Below are positions 34,237 to 46,640 of a stretch of DNA of 64,000 bases, piece after piece. Numbering within the stretch: position 1 is the stretch's first letter; each line of letters starts with the position of its first letter. Made by a program: the position numbers and the translations under genes. This DNA is from Cliona cf. orientalis. Taxonomy: Eukaryota; Porifera; Demospongiae; Clionaida; Clionaidae. The stretch covers positions 2,046,001-2,110,000 of the forward strand of contig OZ005697.1 in the NCBI GenBank assembly GCA_963930775.1, read 5' to 3'. Below the pieces are notes generated by a model. It did not search any database. It was not told the origin of the DNA and was given only the letters and a program-made list of their open reading frames with translations.

Positions 34237-35752
34237 ATGAGGTTCTATCCACTGAGCATCATCATCGTTTGTGGCTTATTTGATCCTGCAAGTAAGTGAG
34301 AGCTACAATGTCATAGTAATTAGCCAGTTATTGAGTTTGAGCTAAGTGTTGTAATAATTTTAGTAAAGATACTCATACAATGATTATAGGAACACTGCAA
34401 ATATTCAATGGCACATTAACAGAGATTACGTGCTCAGCTGCTCTGTCAGCTTATCGTCTGGTGGACCAGGAAATAGTGTATGATTCTTATGCTGAGCTAC
34501 CAGAGTTGTTTGATATTGAGGCAAGACGCTCTCCAACTGGAAGCAGTGTCACTCTCTACATCAATGGAACCAACCGCTCCAACAATGTGATAGTCATATG
34601 TGGATACATAGATGTGTCTTTAGGCCCAAAATTTAACATTCTTTTTACATTGATCCTTGAGTTTGTTGGTAAGTTCAGCAATCTTTATAACCATTTGCTA
34701 CAGTAACTCTATACATTGCATGACCTTGTTTTAGGTATTCTGCCAGCTCCAAATGATGTGTACTATATTGAAGATCCTCCTGGATACCTACAAATACTTT
34801 GGGAACCACCAACCCTAGATTCTAATGAGCTTGACTTGCAAAATAATAGTATTACTATTAGAAGAGATGCCAGGATAATACGTTACACAATTTACATCGC
34901 CACTGAAGAGTCAACAATAGTACAAGTCTACAATGCTTCAGGGACATCTTTTGCCATTGGAATTGACAAGATTCCTTGCAGTTTCTGGTTTCAGGTGGCA
35001 GCAGTGAACCCAGCTGGAGTTGGAGAACGCAGTCCCACTCAAAATTTAAGCTTTAGCTGTGAGTTTGCATGATAACGATATTGCAGAATCCACTAAAAAT
35101 TATTACTCCACTGCCTGTAATAGCACACACAGGGTGCATGGATTCCACAAGTTCAACTACTGTAATAGTCACGAACACTGAGCCTAATCCAGCATCCAGA
35201 GAATTATCAGGTGAACATAATATTATAGTTGTGAATAATTATTACTACAATCATTGTTGTAGCTACTCATAGTCACAAGATTGCATTAAAATTATATATA
35301 GTTGGTGAAATCACAGGAATAATAATTGGTGTACTTCTAATAATCCTGGGATTGTCGTTCATATTAGCTATTATTTTTACACTGAAGCTCAAGCTTAGAA
35401 TGGTAAGCACCAATCTGTCATGCGGAGTTTGAAATTGCAGGTATATTTGTGTATGCATCCATGTGTGTGTGTGCTATGTACCATTACGGTGAATTTGAGA
35501 GGCCTTTCCTTTCATGATACCGTGACAGTAATAGTAATAGTCCCTAGACTTGCTCATTCACAAACTTACATTGTTAAATACCAGAAATTCAATCTTATAA
35601 AAACATGCTTGTGCTGTTGTGGTAAATTTGTAATTGCATACATATACAGTCATACTTGCACTCATTAAAGCAATGATATACCAATATATCCATTGTAGAT
35701 CACCAATACCGATGTGGATCAAGATGATGATCATCCTGATTCACAAGATTAA
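34237..35752 (+). CDS. G9: Ig-FN3 receptor lacking exons 6 and 7 (tyrosine tail deleted)
   Basis: Exons 34237-34291, 34390-34668, 34735-35058, 35124-35210, 35302 onward. The ectodomain and helix are open and close to G3 (GYIDVSLGPKF; NNSIT in FN3). After KLKLR the sequence departs from the family. Read straight on, it stops at a TGA at 35430-35432 (291 residues). A new GTAAGC after the ATG at 35400-35402 could act as a phase 0 donor and join the last exon at 35699-35752, giving about 299 residues with only ITNTDVDQDDDHPDSQD as tail. No trace of exon 6 or exon 7 lies between; sequence resembling intron 6 runs directly into sequence resembling intron 7. Either way the YAEI and YAVL motifs are gone. 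Confidence 0.75.
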
Positions 35753-36742
35753 TCCCCACTGCCCACAATATATATCAGGTACAGGACGAACATAATATTG
35801 GTGCATTAACTTATTAATTATTGTTATGAAATTTTGCATGTTTAAGTTATTGCTTACGGTTTTTTGGATAGAGTAGACATTCAGAGTGATAGCAGGTTGA
35901 CTTCATTATTTCATTAAAATGTGAATAATGATTATTGTCATGATAGAGGTAATAATAATTACTAAATTTTTAAGCAAAAATTAGCGGAGTATTCTAACTA
36001 GTAAAGTGCAGTTGGGTATCCATTGAGTCTAAAACATTCGCTACAGAGGGTGCAGTCTATAGAATGGTTCGATGTGCATGTACTTTGATTTTTATCGATA
36101 AGAATAGAGTGTGATTGAACTGCCTTGCGAGGCGGAGGTGAATGATCTTGAGAAGAGGAGGCTACTGAATGGCCATGGGAAGTTGACGACAGAGGGTTAA
36201 AGTCATCGTGGACAACACCACTGTCTGGAGAAGTGCAAATTAAGTCAATTACAGGGACTGACCCAATCTTGAGTCTGCATGAGGATAGTTAAGATGCTGT
36301 GTCAGCACCTCCATTACTGTTGCCATTGCTAGACTGGGGATCTTGGTATGGGAATCGAAAGATGGGAATGAAGAATACAGCTGCTCCAGCTTGCCCTCAC
36401 CCTTCTCCTATAATTATAGGCATGGTACAGTCCATTTGAAAATATTATTATACAGGAAGGTCCTTGGACTTAATTCTTTCTTTGTCATAGACTATATGGA
36501 AAATGTCTATAATACTGGCTCATAGCAGCACTAGCTCCATTTCTATTCTTGCTAGTACAAAAACTTACACTACTCTACTCCCCCAAAGCGCTATCCCAGT
36601 TGAGCCCCTCCCCCTTTTACATGTGAACTAGCAAAAGTATTAGCTAACGGAGGTACGAAATGCCTTGTTATCTTCTCACGAAGAGCGCTGTAGTATAAAT
36701 TAAGATTTTAGCTGGCAGGTTAATTTCAGTTTTCTCTTCAGT
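35753..36742. other. Spacer G9-G10
   Basis: About 1 kb, the shortest spacer. A copy of the antisense block (about 36005-36240) carries a 4-base insertion and a lost codon frame. The middle part found in other spacers is missing: the sequence jumps from GAATACAGCTGCTCC to the TTCTATTCTTGCTAG promoter-proximal segment within about 180 bp. Confidence 0.5.
36694..36705 (+). promoter_or_regulatory. TATA-type element upstream of pseudogene G10
   Basis: TATAAATTAAGA, intact although the gene is broken; the context is that of G2. Confidence 0.5.
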
Positions 36743-37985
36743 ATGAGTTTCAATCCATTGAGTATCATCGTCATTAATTTTATGGCTTCCTTAACCCCAT
36801 AAGTAAGTGAGAGCTGCATGTATCCACCCAGGTTTTGAATTTGAGATAAAGATACTCGTACAATGATAACACAGGAACACTGCAAATATTCAATGGCACA
36901 TTAATGGAGATTATATACATGTTCAGCTGCTGTGCCAGCTACTGTGGCAGTTTATCGTTTGGTGGATCAGGAAAGAGTATACAATAATTACACTGAACTA
37001 CCAGATTTGTTTGATATTCAAGTAAGTCCCTCTCCAACTGGAAACAATGTCACTCTCGATCTACATCAGTGGAACCAACTGCTCAAACAATGTGGCTGTC
37101 ATGTACAGAAATTTAGACTTATCTGAAGGCCACAATTTTAGTGATCTATTTACACTGATCATGATCCTTGAGTTTGTTGGTAAGTTCGAATTTATCAATG
37201 ATGAATCAAGCTTATAATGGCCATCATTATTTAAGCTATACACGATCTTGTATTTCAGGTATTCTGCCAGCTCCAAGTGATGTGCACTATATTGAAGATT
37301 AATTCTCCTGGATACCTACAAATACTTTGGGACCACCAACTTTAGATTCTGATGAGCAAACATGATTATAGTTCTAAAAGAGACCTCAGGATAGTATATT
37401 ACATAATTTACATCACCACTGAAGAGTCAACAATAGTAGCTACAAGTCTATAATGCTTCAGGGACATCTTTTACAATTAGAATTGACAAGATTCCTTGCA
37501 GTTTCTGGTTTCAGGTGGCAGCAGTGAACCCAGCTGGGGTGGGAGAACGCAGCCCTCCACAAAATTTAACTTTTGACTGTGAGTTTGCATGATATAAATT
37601 AAATATTTTTATACACCATAATAATTATTATTATTATTGTAAGAAGAATTTTCAAGATAATCCTTTACCATCAGATTCTATGCCAAAAAAATATTATAGC
37701 ACATACAGGGTGCATAATATGTTCCACAAGCTCAGCTATACAGTGATTGTCGTGATCATTGAACCTATTCCAGCATTCTGTGGACTATCAGGTGAACTGA
37801 GTGTGTATCGTAGATGCATCATTGATAATAATAAGATTATTATAATAATATCATTATGATGATGAGATTGTGTTTATATACAGCTGCAGGTGAAATTGCA
37901 GAGGTTATAGTGTTGATGTATAGTTTGCAGTTTGGCTGGAAAATGTATAATTTGTTTATTTATACTGTTGAAGATGTACCCCAAA
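36743..37985 (+). pseudogene. G10: broken Ig-FN3 receptor copy
   Basis: Recognisable exon 1 (36743-36807), exon 2 (36875-37179), exon 3 (37259-37578), exon 4 (about 37700-37793) and a remnant of exon 5 (about 37883-37985). Exon 1 has inserted bases and ends in a stop at the donor. Exon 2 has a 4-base insertion near the first Cys codon and further changes in the glycosylation segment. Exon 3 has an insertion after GAAGAT, a lost base before CCACC, and a diverged middle, yet its last 130 bp are almost identical to the intact genes. Exons 1-3 resemble G2; the exon 5 remnant (CTGTTGAAGATGTACC) resembles G11. Splice sites are largely kept. No exons 6-8 follow. Confidence 0.85.
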
Positions 37986-40237
37986 TTGGTGCAAATTGAA
38001 CGGACATTCAAGTAAATATATTATATCCAATATTCAAGTAGTTGGCTCGTATACTTTACTCAGAGACTACAGTGTTACAGTCGTTTTCTGTTTTCTGTTT
38101 CATCCATTTCCACTTGCCTCCAAATCTGATATATGTATAGCTAGCTATATTGCTACAGTAACTGTGGCTGGCCGAGAAGGGCTCTGCATGCACACATGCA
38201 TTCTACTTTCAAAACGCATCATTTCCTATACCGTAGTTAATCCAGCTAGAGTGTTGTTATGGCTCTACCATGCATAATATTATAGTAATGCATTCAGGAA
38301 TATAACTTCACCCCATAACTGGGAGGGGTAATTATACTTGAGTGTCTCAGGTTTATTCCATTATCACAGGATAATTACTGACAAGTGCATGCATGGTAGC
38401 AAGCCAGAGATGGCTTGGATTTAGGAACCATGCAGAACGTTATTGTATGGCATTGCCTGATCTCACTGTGGACATGCAGGTGCTGCATGTATTCAAGTCA
38501 ATATTATAATCAAAAGAATCACATCAGCCATCTAGACAATTGAATGCAGCCAGCTTGATGCAGTTCCAGCTAGTACTGAAAATGTATGCAATAGGCAGTA
38601 ATAAAAGGAATCATGATAGCTACATAATATTATTACTAAGCATGCATATCAGGGTTTCATCTATAGCGGCAAAAAATTTGGGATGGAAGTGCGATAATAA
38701 TATGAGAGGGTGTTTGTATAGTACACCAAGTTCCAGGGATGTAGTTTTAGGAGAGTTTCCTTTTAGGAGAACTTCTTTGACTCCTCCAGATTTCTGTAGG
38801 TAATTTTTTGACTATAAAAGAAAGCTAGTCCATGCATGCATGGTTTGATTTATTGGATTATTGTGATGCTAATAAGTCAAAGTTTTAAACCTCGAGTGTG
38901 AATGCAGCACATAGCATGCTTGATGTCAATGAACATTGCGCAGGTGCATATATGTCACACCAATATTATAGATGAAATTGGAGTAGATAAATAAAATTTG
39001 GGAAAGTAGTACTAATCAAAACAGTATGACATGCGTAAACAACATTCAGAATCATTCCTATTCCATCAACTAGCTATAATAATAATATTGTATGCTAGTA
39101 ATAATAATTATTACATTCATATCATGTTGTTTATCAATGCACATGCATTGGAATATATTATAACCAAAAATTGAATGTAGATTTATTATGATTAGTTGGC
39201 ATAACTAACATTGGGGAAAGCATAAGTAATCAAAACATGTAGCATCACTTGTCCAAACAATTCTGAGTCACAGGTAGCTACACTTTTTATCAACTGTACA
39301 CATCAGGTTCTATAATACTTATCCACTAAGTGCCGCTGATGTAGTTACATGTCTTCATTAGCTAGATTTGAGAGCATCCTCGTTATCTTGTGTATACATT
39401 AATTTGTTTCCCAAATTGATTCTACAAGGAAGTAATAGCTTGCATGGAGAGTTTAGTTATTATGCAGGAACACTTAGAGTATGATATTTACATAATTAAG
39501 ATTCTAGCTGGCACTTACAATAATTATTCGAGTTCCCCTCTTCTCAATCAATATGAAGTTCCATCCACTGAACACTGCATGCGCTTTGTGCGAGGGATGT
39601 CTATCACACGTGCATGCATGAAGAAAGCTAGGAGTCCAGAAATTCGCAAAGTTAGCAAAGTAGTGCAGGACACCTCAAAATTAGAAATAGAGATTGCAGC
39701 AAACAGAAGTGGAGTGGAGCCAATTTTGCGTGCCAGCGTTGCCGTGATTTTGAGTGCCAGGTTCACTCAAAGACATGCAGTTGCACACTGAACGCAGCAG
39801 TCTAGCCGCTAGCCAGCTATTTAGTAACAGTATAGATCTAGATCGAAATGACAATTAGTTTGAGGAAATTTTGCTTTGAAAATGACCACTTCAGAAATGA
39901 AAATCGAGAAATTGAAAGTCTGGAATGGTCCTTCTCGCACTTTCTATATTTGTTATTAGCTACATGTCAGTAATACATGTTTAATATACTATAACATACA
40001 TTAATATGCCAGCTAAATTTGGGAAAAGCATAAGTAATCAAAACATATTATAATATGATATCAATAATCTAAACAGCTCAAAGTTTAGCTAGCTACTATA
40101 CTGGTATAAGTGACTACATGGAGTTGCCAGTAGTAAACAGACAATCGACTTAGATTCTGAAGTGAAGAGAAGGAAAAAAATCACAGCATCAATCAATCGA
40201 GCTGCATGGGGATATATAGGTGCAGATTAAAGTAATA
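37986..40237. other. Gene-poor interval with one promoter/exon 1 relic
   Basis: A+T-rich, many GCATGCAT and TAATAATTATT runs. Apart from the relic at 39490-39577 and the 115-codon frame that begins at 39444 and reads through it, I see no gene. The part 39580-39790 is open on both strands and higher in GC; it may be an inserted fragment of unknown origin. Confidence 0.4.
39490..39577 (+). pseudogene. Relic of a receptor promoter and first exon
   Basis: TAATTAAGATTCTAGCTGGC is followed at family spacing by AGTTCCCCTCTTC and an ATG (39553) starting MKFHPLNT, as in G14. Similarity stops abruptly at 39577, inside the signal peptide codons. No other exon of this copy is found before G11. Confidence 0.65.
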
Positions 40238-41744
40238 ATGGAATTATATTTGAGCACCATCACAATTGTGTGTACGATGTTAGTTGCCTCGCTAGTCAGT
40301 AATTCTGCAAGTAAGTGGAGTTCATGTTATGATCTATAGGTAAATTAATAGTAGGCACTATATACCTTAATAAACTTCCCACTTGAACATGCAGGGATTT
40401 CAATACTGCAACTATTTGGTGGTACATTAACAAAGCTTACGTGCTCAGCTATTCAGCCAGCTTTTCGTCTCACTGTGAAATGGGACGGTAGAACTGTGGT
40501 GTATGGTCCTGAACAATATAGCGAACTACCAGACTTATTTAATATTGATGTGATAGTGTCTCCAACTAGAAACAACACTACTCTGTTCATTAATGGAACC
40601 AACCGCTCAAACAATATAACTGTTCAGTGCAGGAATATAACTGATCCAATTTTTGGAAGGTCTGAAATCCTCTTCACATCAATGCTCGAGTTTATTAGTA
40701 AGTTCATCTAAAATAAAATTAATATGCAATTCCATGTCTGGCCTCAATCATTTCAGGCACTCTATCAGTTCCAAATGATGTTTACTATGATGAAGATCCT
40801 GATGGCTACCAACAAATACGTTGGGGACCACCAATTTTAGTTTCTGATGAGCCTGGCTCTCAGAATGTTAGTGTTGATTCCAGAATAACACACTTTTTAA
40901 TTTACATCATCACTAATGAGTCAACAGCAGTCTATAATGTTTCGGGGACATCTTTTATCATTGAAAATGGAATACCTTGCAGTTTCTGGTTTCAGGTGGC
41001 AGCAGTGAACCCAGCTGGGGTGGGAGAACGCAGTTCCCCTAAAACTTTTGACTGTGAGTTTGCATGATAATAATGACATTCCTGAATTTTCTAACATGAC
41101 ATCACATGATTTTTCTTTTGTTACTGCATGGTAATAATTATCTAGCTAGTCTGCTTACAACAATATTATTAAATTAAATGGCAGGGTGTATGGATTCCAC
41201 AGGTTTAACTACGATCACTGATCATGAGATCAGCCTTCCAGTATCCAGTGGATTATCAGGTGAACTTAAATTAATTACTATACAACAAAGAGAAAATTTT
41301 CAGAGCAACAATTTTCTGATATAGAAAAGTCTGTGTCCTTACCTGGAGGACACAAAGGATGTGCTCAGAGTAACATAGATTAAAGTTTCAACGTTTGCAC
41401 ACCTTTCATCTGTGCATGCGCACTGAACTGAGTCTGAGCATGCTGTTAGTGCATATTAGCCATGATTATGACATTAATAATAATTATTATTATGATGTAT
41501 CATGATGCAGCTGGTGAACTTGTAGCAGTAATGATTGTAGCTGCAATTCTGGCTGTAGTATGTATAATTCTTGCTGCTTGTTTATTCACACTGTTGAAGA
41601 TGTACCACAATAGAATGAATAGGCATGGTAAGTAAAGTACTACAATTAAATTTTGTATGACATTGTAATAACATGCATGACACAGAGACTGCAGAGAAGG
41701 AAATAGAAATGAAACAAAACGAGGTTTATGGAATCCGAACATGA
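40238..41744 (+). CDS. G11: divergent Ig-FN3 transmembrane receptor with a short tail
   Basis: Six exons: 40238-40310, 40395-40697, 40757-41053, 41185-41259, 41511-41627 and 41686-41744; 307 residues. Signal peptide MELYLSTITIVCTMLVAS. The Ig domain keeps both Cys and the glycosylation segment (LFINGTNRSNNITVQC) but is otherwise diverged (LQLFGGTLTKLTC, RLTVKWDGRTVVYGPEQY). The FN3 exon ends in the family FWFQVAAVNPAGVGERS. The helix (VIIVAAILAVV-type, ending LLKMY) differs from the canonical one. Intron 5 is phase 1, not phase 2, and a single last exon encodes ETAEKEIEMKQNEVYGIRT and a TGA. There is no YAEI or YAVL; one Tyr remains. G12 shares this ectodomain type. No canonical TATA box; TATATA at 40213 lies 19 bp before the ATG. 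Confidence 0.82.
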
Positions 41745-42949
41745 GACAAAAGTACAACTCCAAGGACTAGCTAGCTACAGCATTAGCTATATTATCATGA
41801 TACTATAGAATAAATAACAAACTATGACATGTATTGCTTATCATGATGTTATAATAGCTAATCAATAATTTGTACCGACATGCTATGTGGATCAACTGAA
41901 ACTGGGAAATGCATAAGTATTACTGTAATCAAAATATGTGCTGTCACTTGACAATGTCTAAACAGCCCACAGTTGGATAGCTCAACTATCCATAACAAAT
42001 AGCTATCAGGGCATAATTATAACTTTTTGCATGCTGGTATTGGGCAAAGCTGGAAACAAAATCATGAAAATGACCAAGTTTGCTTTCTACAAATGTAGCT
42101 ATAGGTAGCTAGCTAGCCTAGTAGCTAGTCACAGTGCTCAGTATGATTATACTTCACGGTCACCATGCATATAGCTATTCCTTTACAGCTCCATTTCAAT
42201 TAAACTGGAACTTCCATTCAAATGACACCATACAAAGTACGAATAGCATGATAGGGCTTTCAGGCTACTGATTATCTATCCTCACAGATAAATATTTAAG
42301 TCATGTTATTTACTATCTTGTGAGAACTTAGATCAAAGGTTTAGAAATCGGAACGGTCAGTGATAAAACAAAAGCAGCAGCTTCCTAGCTACCATGATAG
42401 ATGTACATGTAGCTAGCTACACACACCAAGCATGCTAGCAATTGATCGTGGGTGTGGATTATTTAGAATGGGTCATGCATAGTGTTTGCCAAGGTGTGAT
42501 TCTCAAAAATGTTTTGATGAATGGCTGGGCTTAAGCACAATTGCTTCTGAAACTGACCAAATGATATGAAAGTATATTTGCAATGCATATGTGTATGCTC
42601 AAAGTTAGCTACATTTCTGCGAAAAGCAAAGTGAATAGCTAAGGAGAAAATACGATTTTTGTCACCCTCGGATTCCGTACATAAACTACCCTCCCGGTAT
42701 ATCTTCTAAGTGTAAAATAGCTTGTAGAACAGGATATGATCAAGGTTAAAAGTATTGAAACTTCCATTCTCGAGATATTTTCATTCTTATAATGTAGCTA
42801 GCTACCACGTATAGCTATGCAACACTGTTACAGCTGGCTCGCTATTGTTTGGACTGTGAAGTACTTACCTCCTGGGACATCCTTGTAGCTATATAGCTAG
42901 TGCTGACCGATCATGCATCGTGCCTCTCATTACTCAACACTCCTAAGCC
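41745..42949. other. Intergenic, nothing recognised
   Basis: A+T-rich DNA with many TAGCTA runs. No reading frame, splice pattern or repeat that I can name. Confidence 0.4.
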
Positions 42950-43794
42950 ATCTGAGCCAAACTTATCAGGCGGGCCATGGCTATACAAGAGATGGATCTT
43001 GAGATACAGCACATGCATGCAGGTCAGGGCGGTTGAACACTAGCTATAGGCTCTGGAGCTGATGCCCTCTCCAGAAGACTAGCTACCATAAATGCCATTA
43101 TAGTGATCCTAATGCTTCTGCTGGGATGGTATTCTCGAGTATGATGCCACAGACAATGGTGATGACCAGCCTGATGTCTCCCCTTTTGCATACTCTGAGA
43201 CTACTCAGCGAAGGCTGTGAGAGCTATCTACTTTGCAGAAGTCCTGCCCCGAATTAAATCCTATCATAGTATGTTTTTGTATCTAGTAGATGGTACAATG
43301 CCTGAGGATGACAAGGTGGCACGAAAGATTGTCCTCGAGAGTTGTCATTTTGATCTTCTCAATGGCTTAATTGCTACATCATGAAAATCCTCACTCCCAA
43401 GGGAGTGGTATGTAGCTGTACCGACAACCTTACGAGCAGATCTCTTGGAGGATGCACACAGTGGGTTGCTGGCTGGACACCTTGCTGAAAAGCGAGTTTA
43501 TGATAGACTCAAACGAGGCTATACTGGTGGCAAGGAATGTGGAGGGATGTTCGTAAACATTGTCGAGCCTGCCTTACATGCGCCACACGAAGAGGAGTTG
43601 GTCGAGTCTCGCATCCACCTCATAAACTGATCCCTGTCGGTCTGCTATTTCATTGCGTAGGTGTTGACATACTGAAGTTACCCTCACTTACGATGGAAAT
43701 CAATACGTTCTTGTTTTCCTTGACTATCTGATGAAATTGGTGGAGGCTTTCCCCATCAAAGACCAGAAAGCAGAAACAGTTGCTCGTGTGCTAG
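42950..43794 (+). mobile_element. Ty3/Gypsy-type retrotransposon pol fragment, left part (broken)
   Basis: Degenerate coding remnants in shifting frames. GSGADALSR near 43050 is the usual end of the RNase H region. DAHSGLLAGH and CRACLTC (43450-43590) form the His-His-Cys-Cys zinc finger of an integrase, with a frameshift between them near 43530. Next comes the start of the integrase core (about 43650-43790). Several stops and frameshifts show it is inactive. It ends at a T-run where another repeat has inserted; the integrase resumes at about 46920. Confidence 0.75.
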
Positions 43795-44190
43795 TTTTTT
43801 TTTTTTTTTTTTTTTTCAAGGCGACCAGAACACTAAGCAGAAAAAGAATTGTCCGAAAACCACCACATAGTTGAGCTGGATGCATAGTAGAGTCATACAA
43901 TGCAAGCAGGCAGCCTATACATCAATTTTGACCAAAGTGGGTAATGGTCGTCACGTTGATGTGCGCGCGTGGCCCCGCCCCTCACGTAGCGCGTGGGCGG
44001 AAAACATTGCAAATGCATGGCTTCCTATACAAACATATGGGGTAACTTCAAAGGACCGTAACTTTAATTCTAAGGTGTGAATCAAAATTCCCCGCCGTCA
44101 AACTTCTAGTTTTGATCCATTCTGCGTGCCCATATAAAAATTATCTCCCCAAGTGCTCCCAACCCCCCCATATAAATTCTTTTTTTTTTT
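43795..44190 (-). repeat. Dispersed A-tailed repeat, minus orientation
   Basis: Begins with a 22-base T-run and matches, in reverse complement, 54238-54614, which ends in an A-run. Shared landmarks: the GCGCGCGTGGCCCCGCCC segment, CACGTAGCGCGTGGGCGG and GGTAATGGTCGTCACG. A poly(A) end and two dispersed copies point to a SINE-like or truncated LINE-like retroposon. No tRNA head is visible. Confidence 0.65.
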
Positions 44191-44530
44191 TCAAGCTAAA
44201 CCACAACCAAAGATAAAAGAATTTTATCAACCAGTTATTAGTTAACGGTATGTCACCATTTCCTATCATACATGTCTGCTACAATAGGTCAGGTATGTGG
44301 TAAGGCAGAAAATTTTAAGTTGCAAAACATTGATTACTATACCCACTATAATGTCATAATACTAATACATAACGTACATCTGAGATCTGTTTCTGAGAGT
44401 GACTTGTATATGTAATCATCATCCCCCAGTCTAGATCCAACGTAAGGAGCATCGCCCATGGAATGTTGTTGGTGTATGTAGACTGCCTTCCCAGCATCAC
44501 TGGCAGTGAAAAAAAAGATGGAAAAAAATT

Positions 44531-44608
44531 GGCCCGGGTAGGATTCGAACCAGTGCACGCACTTGACACTGGTTGGCAGACACTGAGCTTAACCATTGCA
44601 CCAACTGG
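44531..44608 (-). repeat. tRNA-derived SINE head, unit 1
   Basis: On the minus strand: box A TGGTGCAATGG and box B GGTTCGAATCC at tRNA-like spacing. No plausible acceptor stem pairing is evident, and it recurs in each tandem unit, so it is a SINE promoter region and not a tRNA gene. Confidence 0.7.
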
Positions 44609-45142
44609 ACAGTAGTAATTTCCTTCATACTTGAGTGGTCAGAAACTACTACGACACTTATTTCAAAACTGAAAGTGAAAATCAAAAATCTGAGACGATT
44701 CAATTATTATTTTTGATCCACTCTACATGCTGATATAAAAATTATTGCACAATACCTTTTCCTGTGCTTCGAATGAATTATTTACATTACATTACATTAC
44801 ATTACATTACATTACAAGCTAAACCACAACCTAAGATAAAAGAATTTTATCAAGCAGTAATTCGTTAACGGTATGTCACCATTTTCTATCATACATGTCT
44901 GCTACAATAGGTCATGTATATGGTAAGGCAGAAAATCTCAAGTTGCAAACATTGATTACTATAATATTATCATAATACTAATGCGTATCATGTTATATCT
45001 GAGAGTGACTTGGGGCTTGTATATGTAATCATCCCCCAGTCTAGATCCAACGTAAGGAGCATCGCCCATGGAATGTTATTGGTGTATATAGACTGCCTTC
45101 CCAGCATCACTGGCAGTGAAAAAAAAAAGATTGCAAAACATT

Positions 45143-45221
45143 GGCCCCGGGTGGGATTCGAACCAGTGCACGCATTTGACACTGGTTGGCAGACACTGAG
45201 CTTAACCATTGCACCATCTGG
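45143..45221 (-). repeat. tRNA-derived SINE head, unit 2
   Basis: Same boxes A and B as unit 1; differs by GATGG for GTTGG before box A. Confidence 0.7.
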
Positions 45222-45782
45222 ACAGTAGTCATTTCCTTCATACTTTAGTGGTCAGAAACTACTACGACTCGTATTTCAAAACTGAAAGTGAAAATCAAAA
45301 ATCTGAGACGATTCAATTATTATTTTTGATCCACTCTACATGCTCATATAAAAATTATTGCACAATACCTTTTCTTGTGCTTCGAATGAATTATTTACAT
45401 TACATTACATTACATTACATTAATTACATTACATTACACGCTCACATATTCTTTTATCTTAGGTTGTAACAAGCTAAACCACAACCTAAGATAAAAGAAT
45501 TTTATCAAGCAGTAATTAGTTAACGGTATGTCACCATTTTCTATCATACATGTCTGCTACAATAGGTCAGGTATGTGGTAAGGCAGAAAATCTCAAGTTG
45601 CAAATATTGACTACTATAATACTAATGCGTAACATATCTGAGAGTGACTTGGGGCTTGTATACGTAATCATTCCCTAGTCTAGATCCAACGTAAGGAGCA
45701 GCATCGCCCATGGAATGTTATTGGTGTATGTCAACTGCCTTCCTAGCATCACTGGCAGTGGAAAAAAAGATGGAAAAAAATT

Positions 45783-45861
45783 GGCCCCGGGTGGGATTCG
45801 AACCAGTGCACGCATTTGATACTGGTTGGCAGACACTGAGCTTAACCATTGCACCATCTGG
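45783..45861 (-). repeat. tRNA-derived SINE head, unit 3
   Basis: Nearly identical to unit 2, one base changed in the variable part. Confidence 0.7.
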
Positions 45862-46394
45862 ACAGTAGTCATTTCCTTCATACTTTAGTGGTCAGAAACT
45901 ACTACGACTCTTATTTCAAAATTGAAAGTGAAAATCAAAAATCTGAGACGATTCAATTATTATTTTTGATCCACTCTACATGCTGATATAAAAATTATTG
46001 CACAATACCTTTTCCTGTGCTTCGAATGAATTATTTACATTACATTACATTACATTACATTACATTACATTACATAGGTTGTAACAAGCTAAACCACAAC
46101 CTAAGATAAAAGAATTTTATCAAGCAGTAATTAGTTAACGGTATGTCACCATTTTCTATCATACATGCCTGCTACAATAGGTCAGGTATGTGGTAAGGCA
46201 GAAAATCTCAAGTTGCAAACATTGATTACTATAATACTAATGCGTAACATATCTGAGAGTGACTTGAGGCTTGTATACGTAATCATCCCCTAGTCTAGAT
46301 CCAACGTAAGGAGCATTGCCCATGGAATGCTGTTGGTGTATGTCAACTGCCTTCCTAGCATCACTGGCAGTAGAAAAAAAGATGGAAAAAAATT

Positions 46395-46473
46395 GGCCCC
46401 GGGTGGGATTCGAACCAGTGCACGCATTTGACACTGGTTGGCAGACACTGAGCTTAACCATTGCACCATCTGG
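46395..46473 (-). repeat. tRNA-derived SINE head, unit 4
   Basis: Identical boxes A and B to units 2 and 3. Confidence 0.7.
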
Positions 46474-46640
46474 ACAGTAGTCATTTCCTTCATACTTTAG
46501 TGGTCAGAAACTACTATGACTCTTATTTCAAAATTGAAAGTGAAAATCAAAAATCTGAGACGATTCAATTATTATTTTTGATCCACTCTACATGCTGATA
46601 TAAAAATTATTGCACAATACCTTTTCCTGTGCTTCGAATG

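Noticed and set aside
44531..44608. tRNA gene
   Set aside because: Box A and box B are present, but it repeats four times in identical surroundings and no acceptor stem pairing was found; treated as a SINE head.
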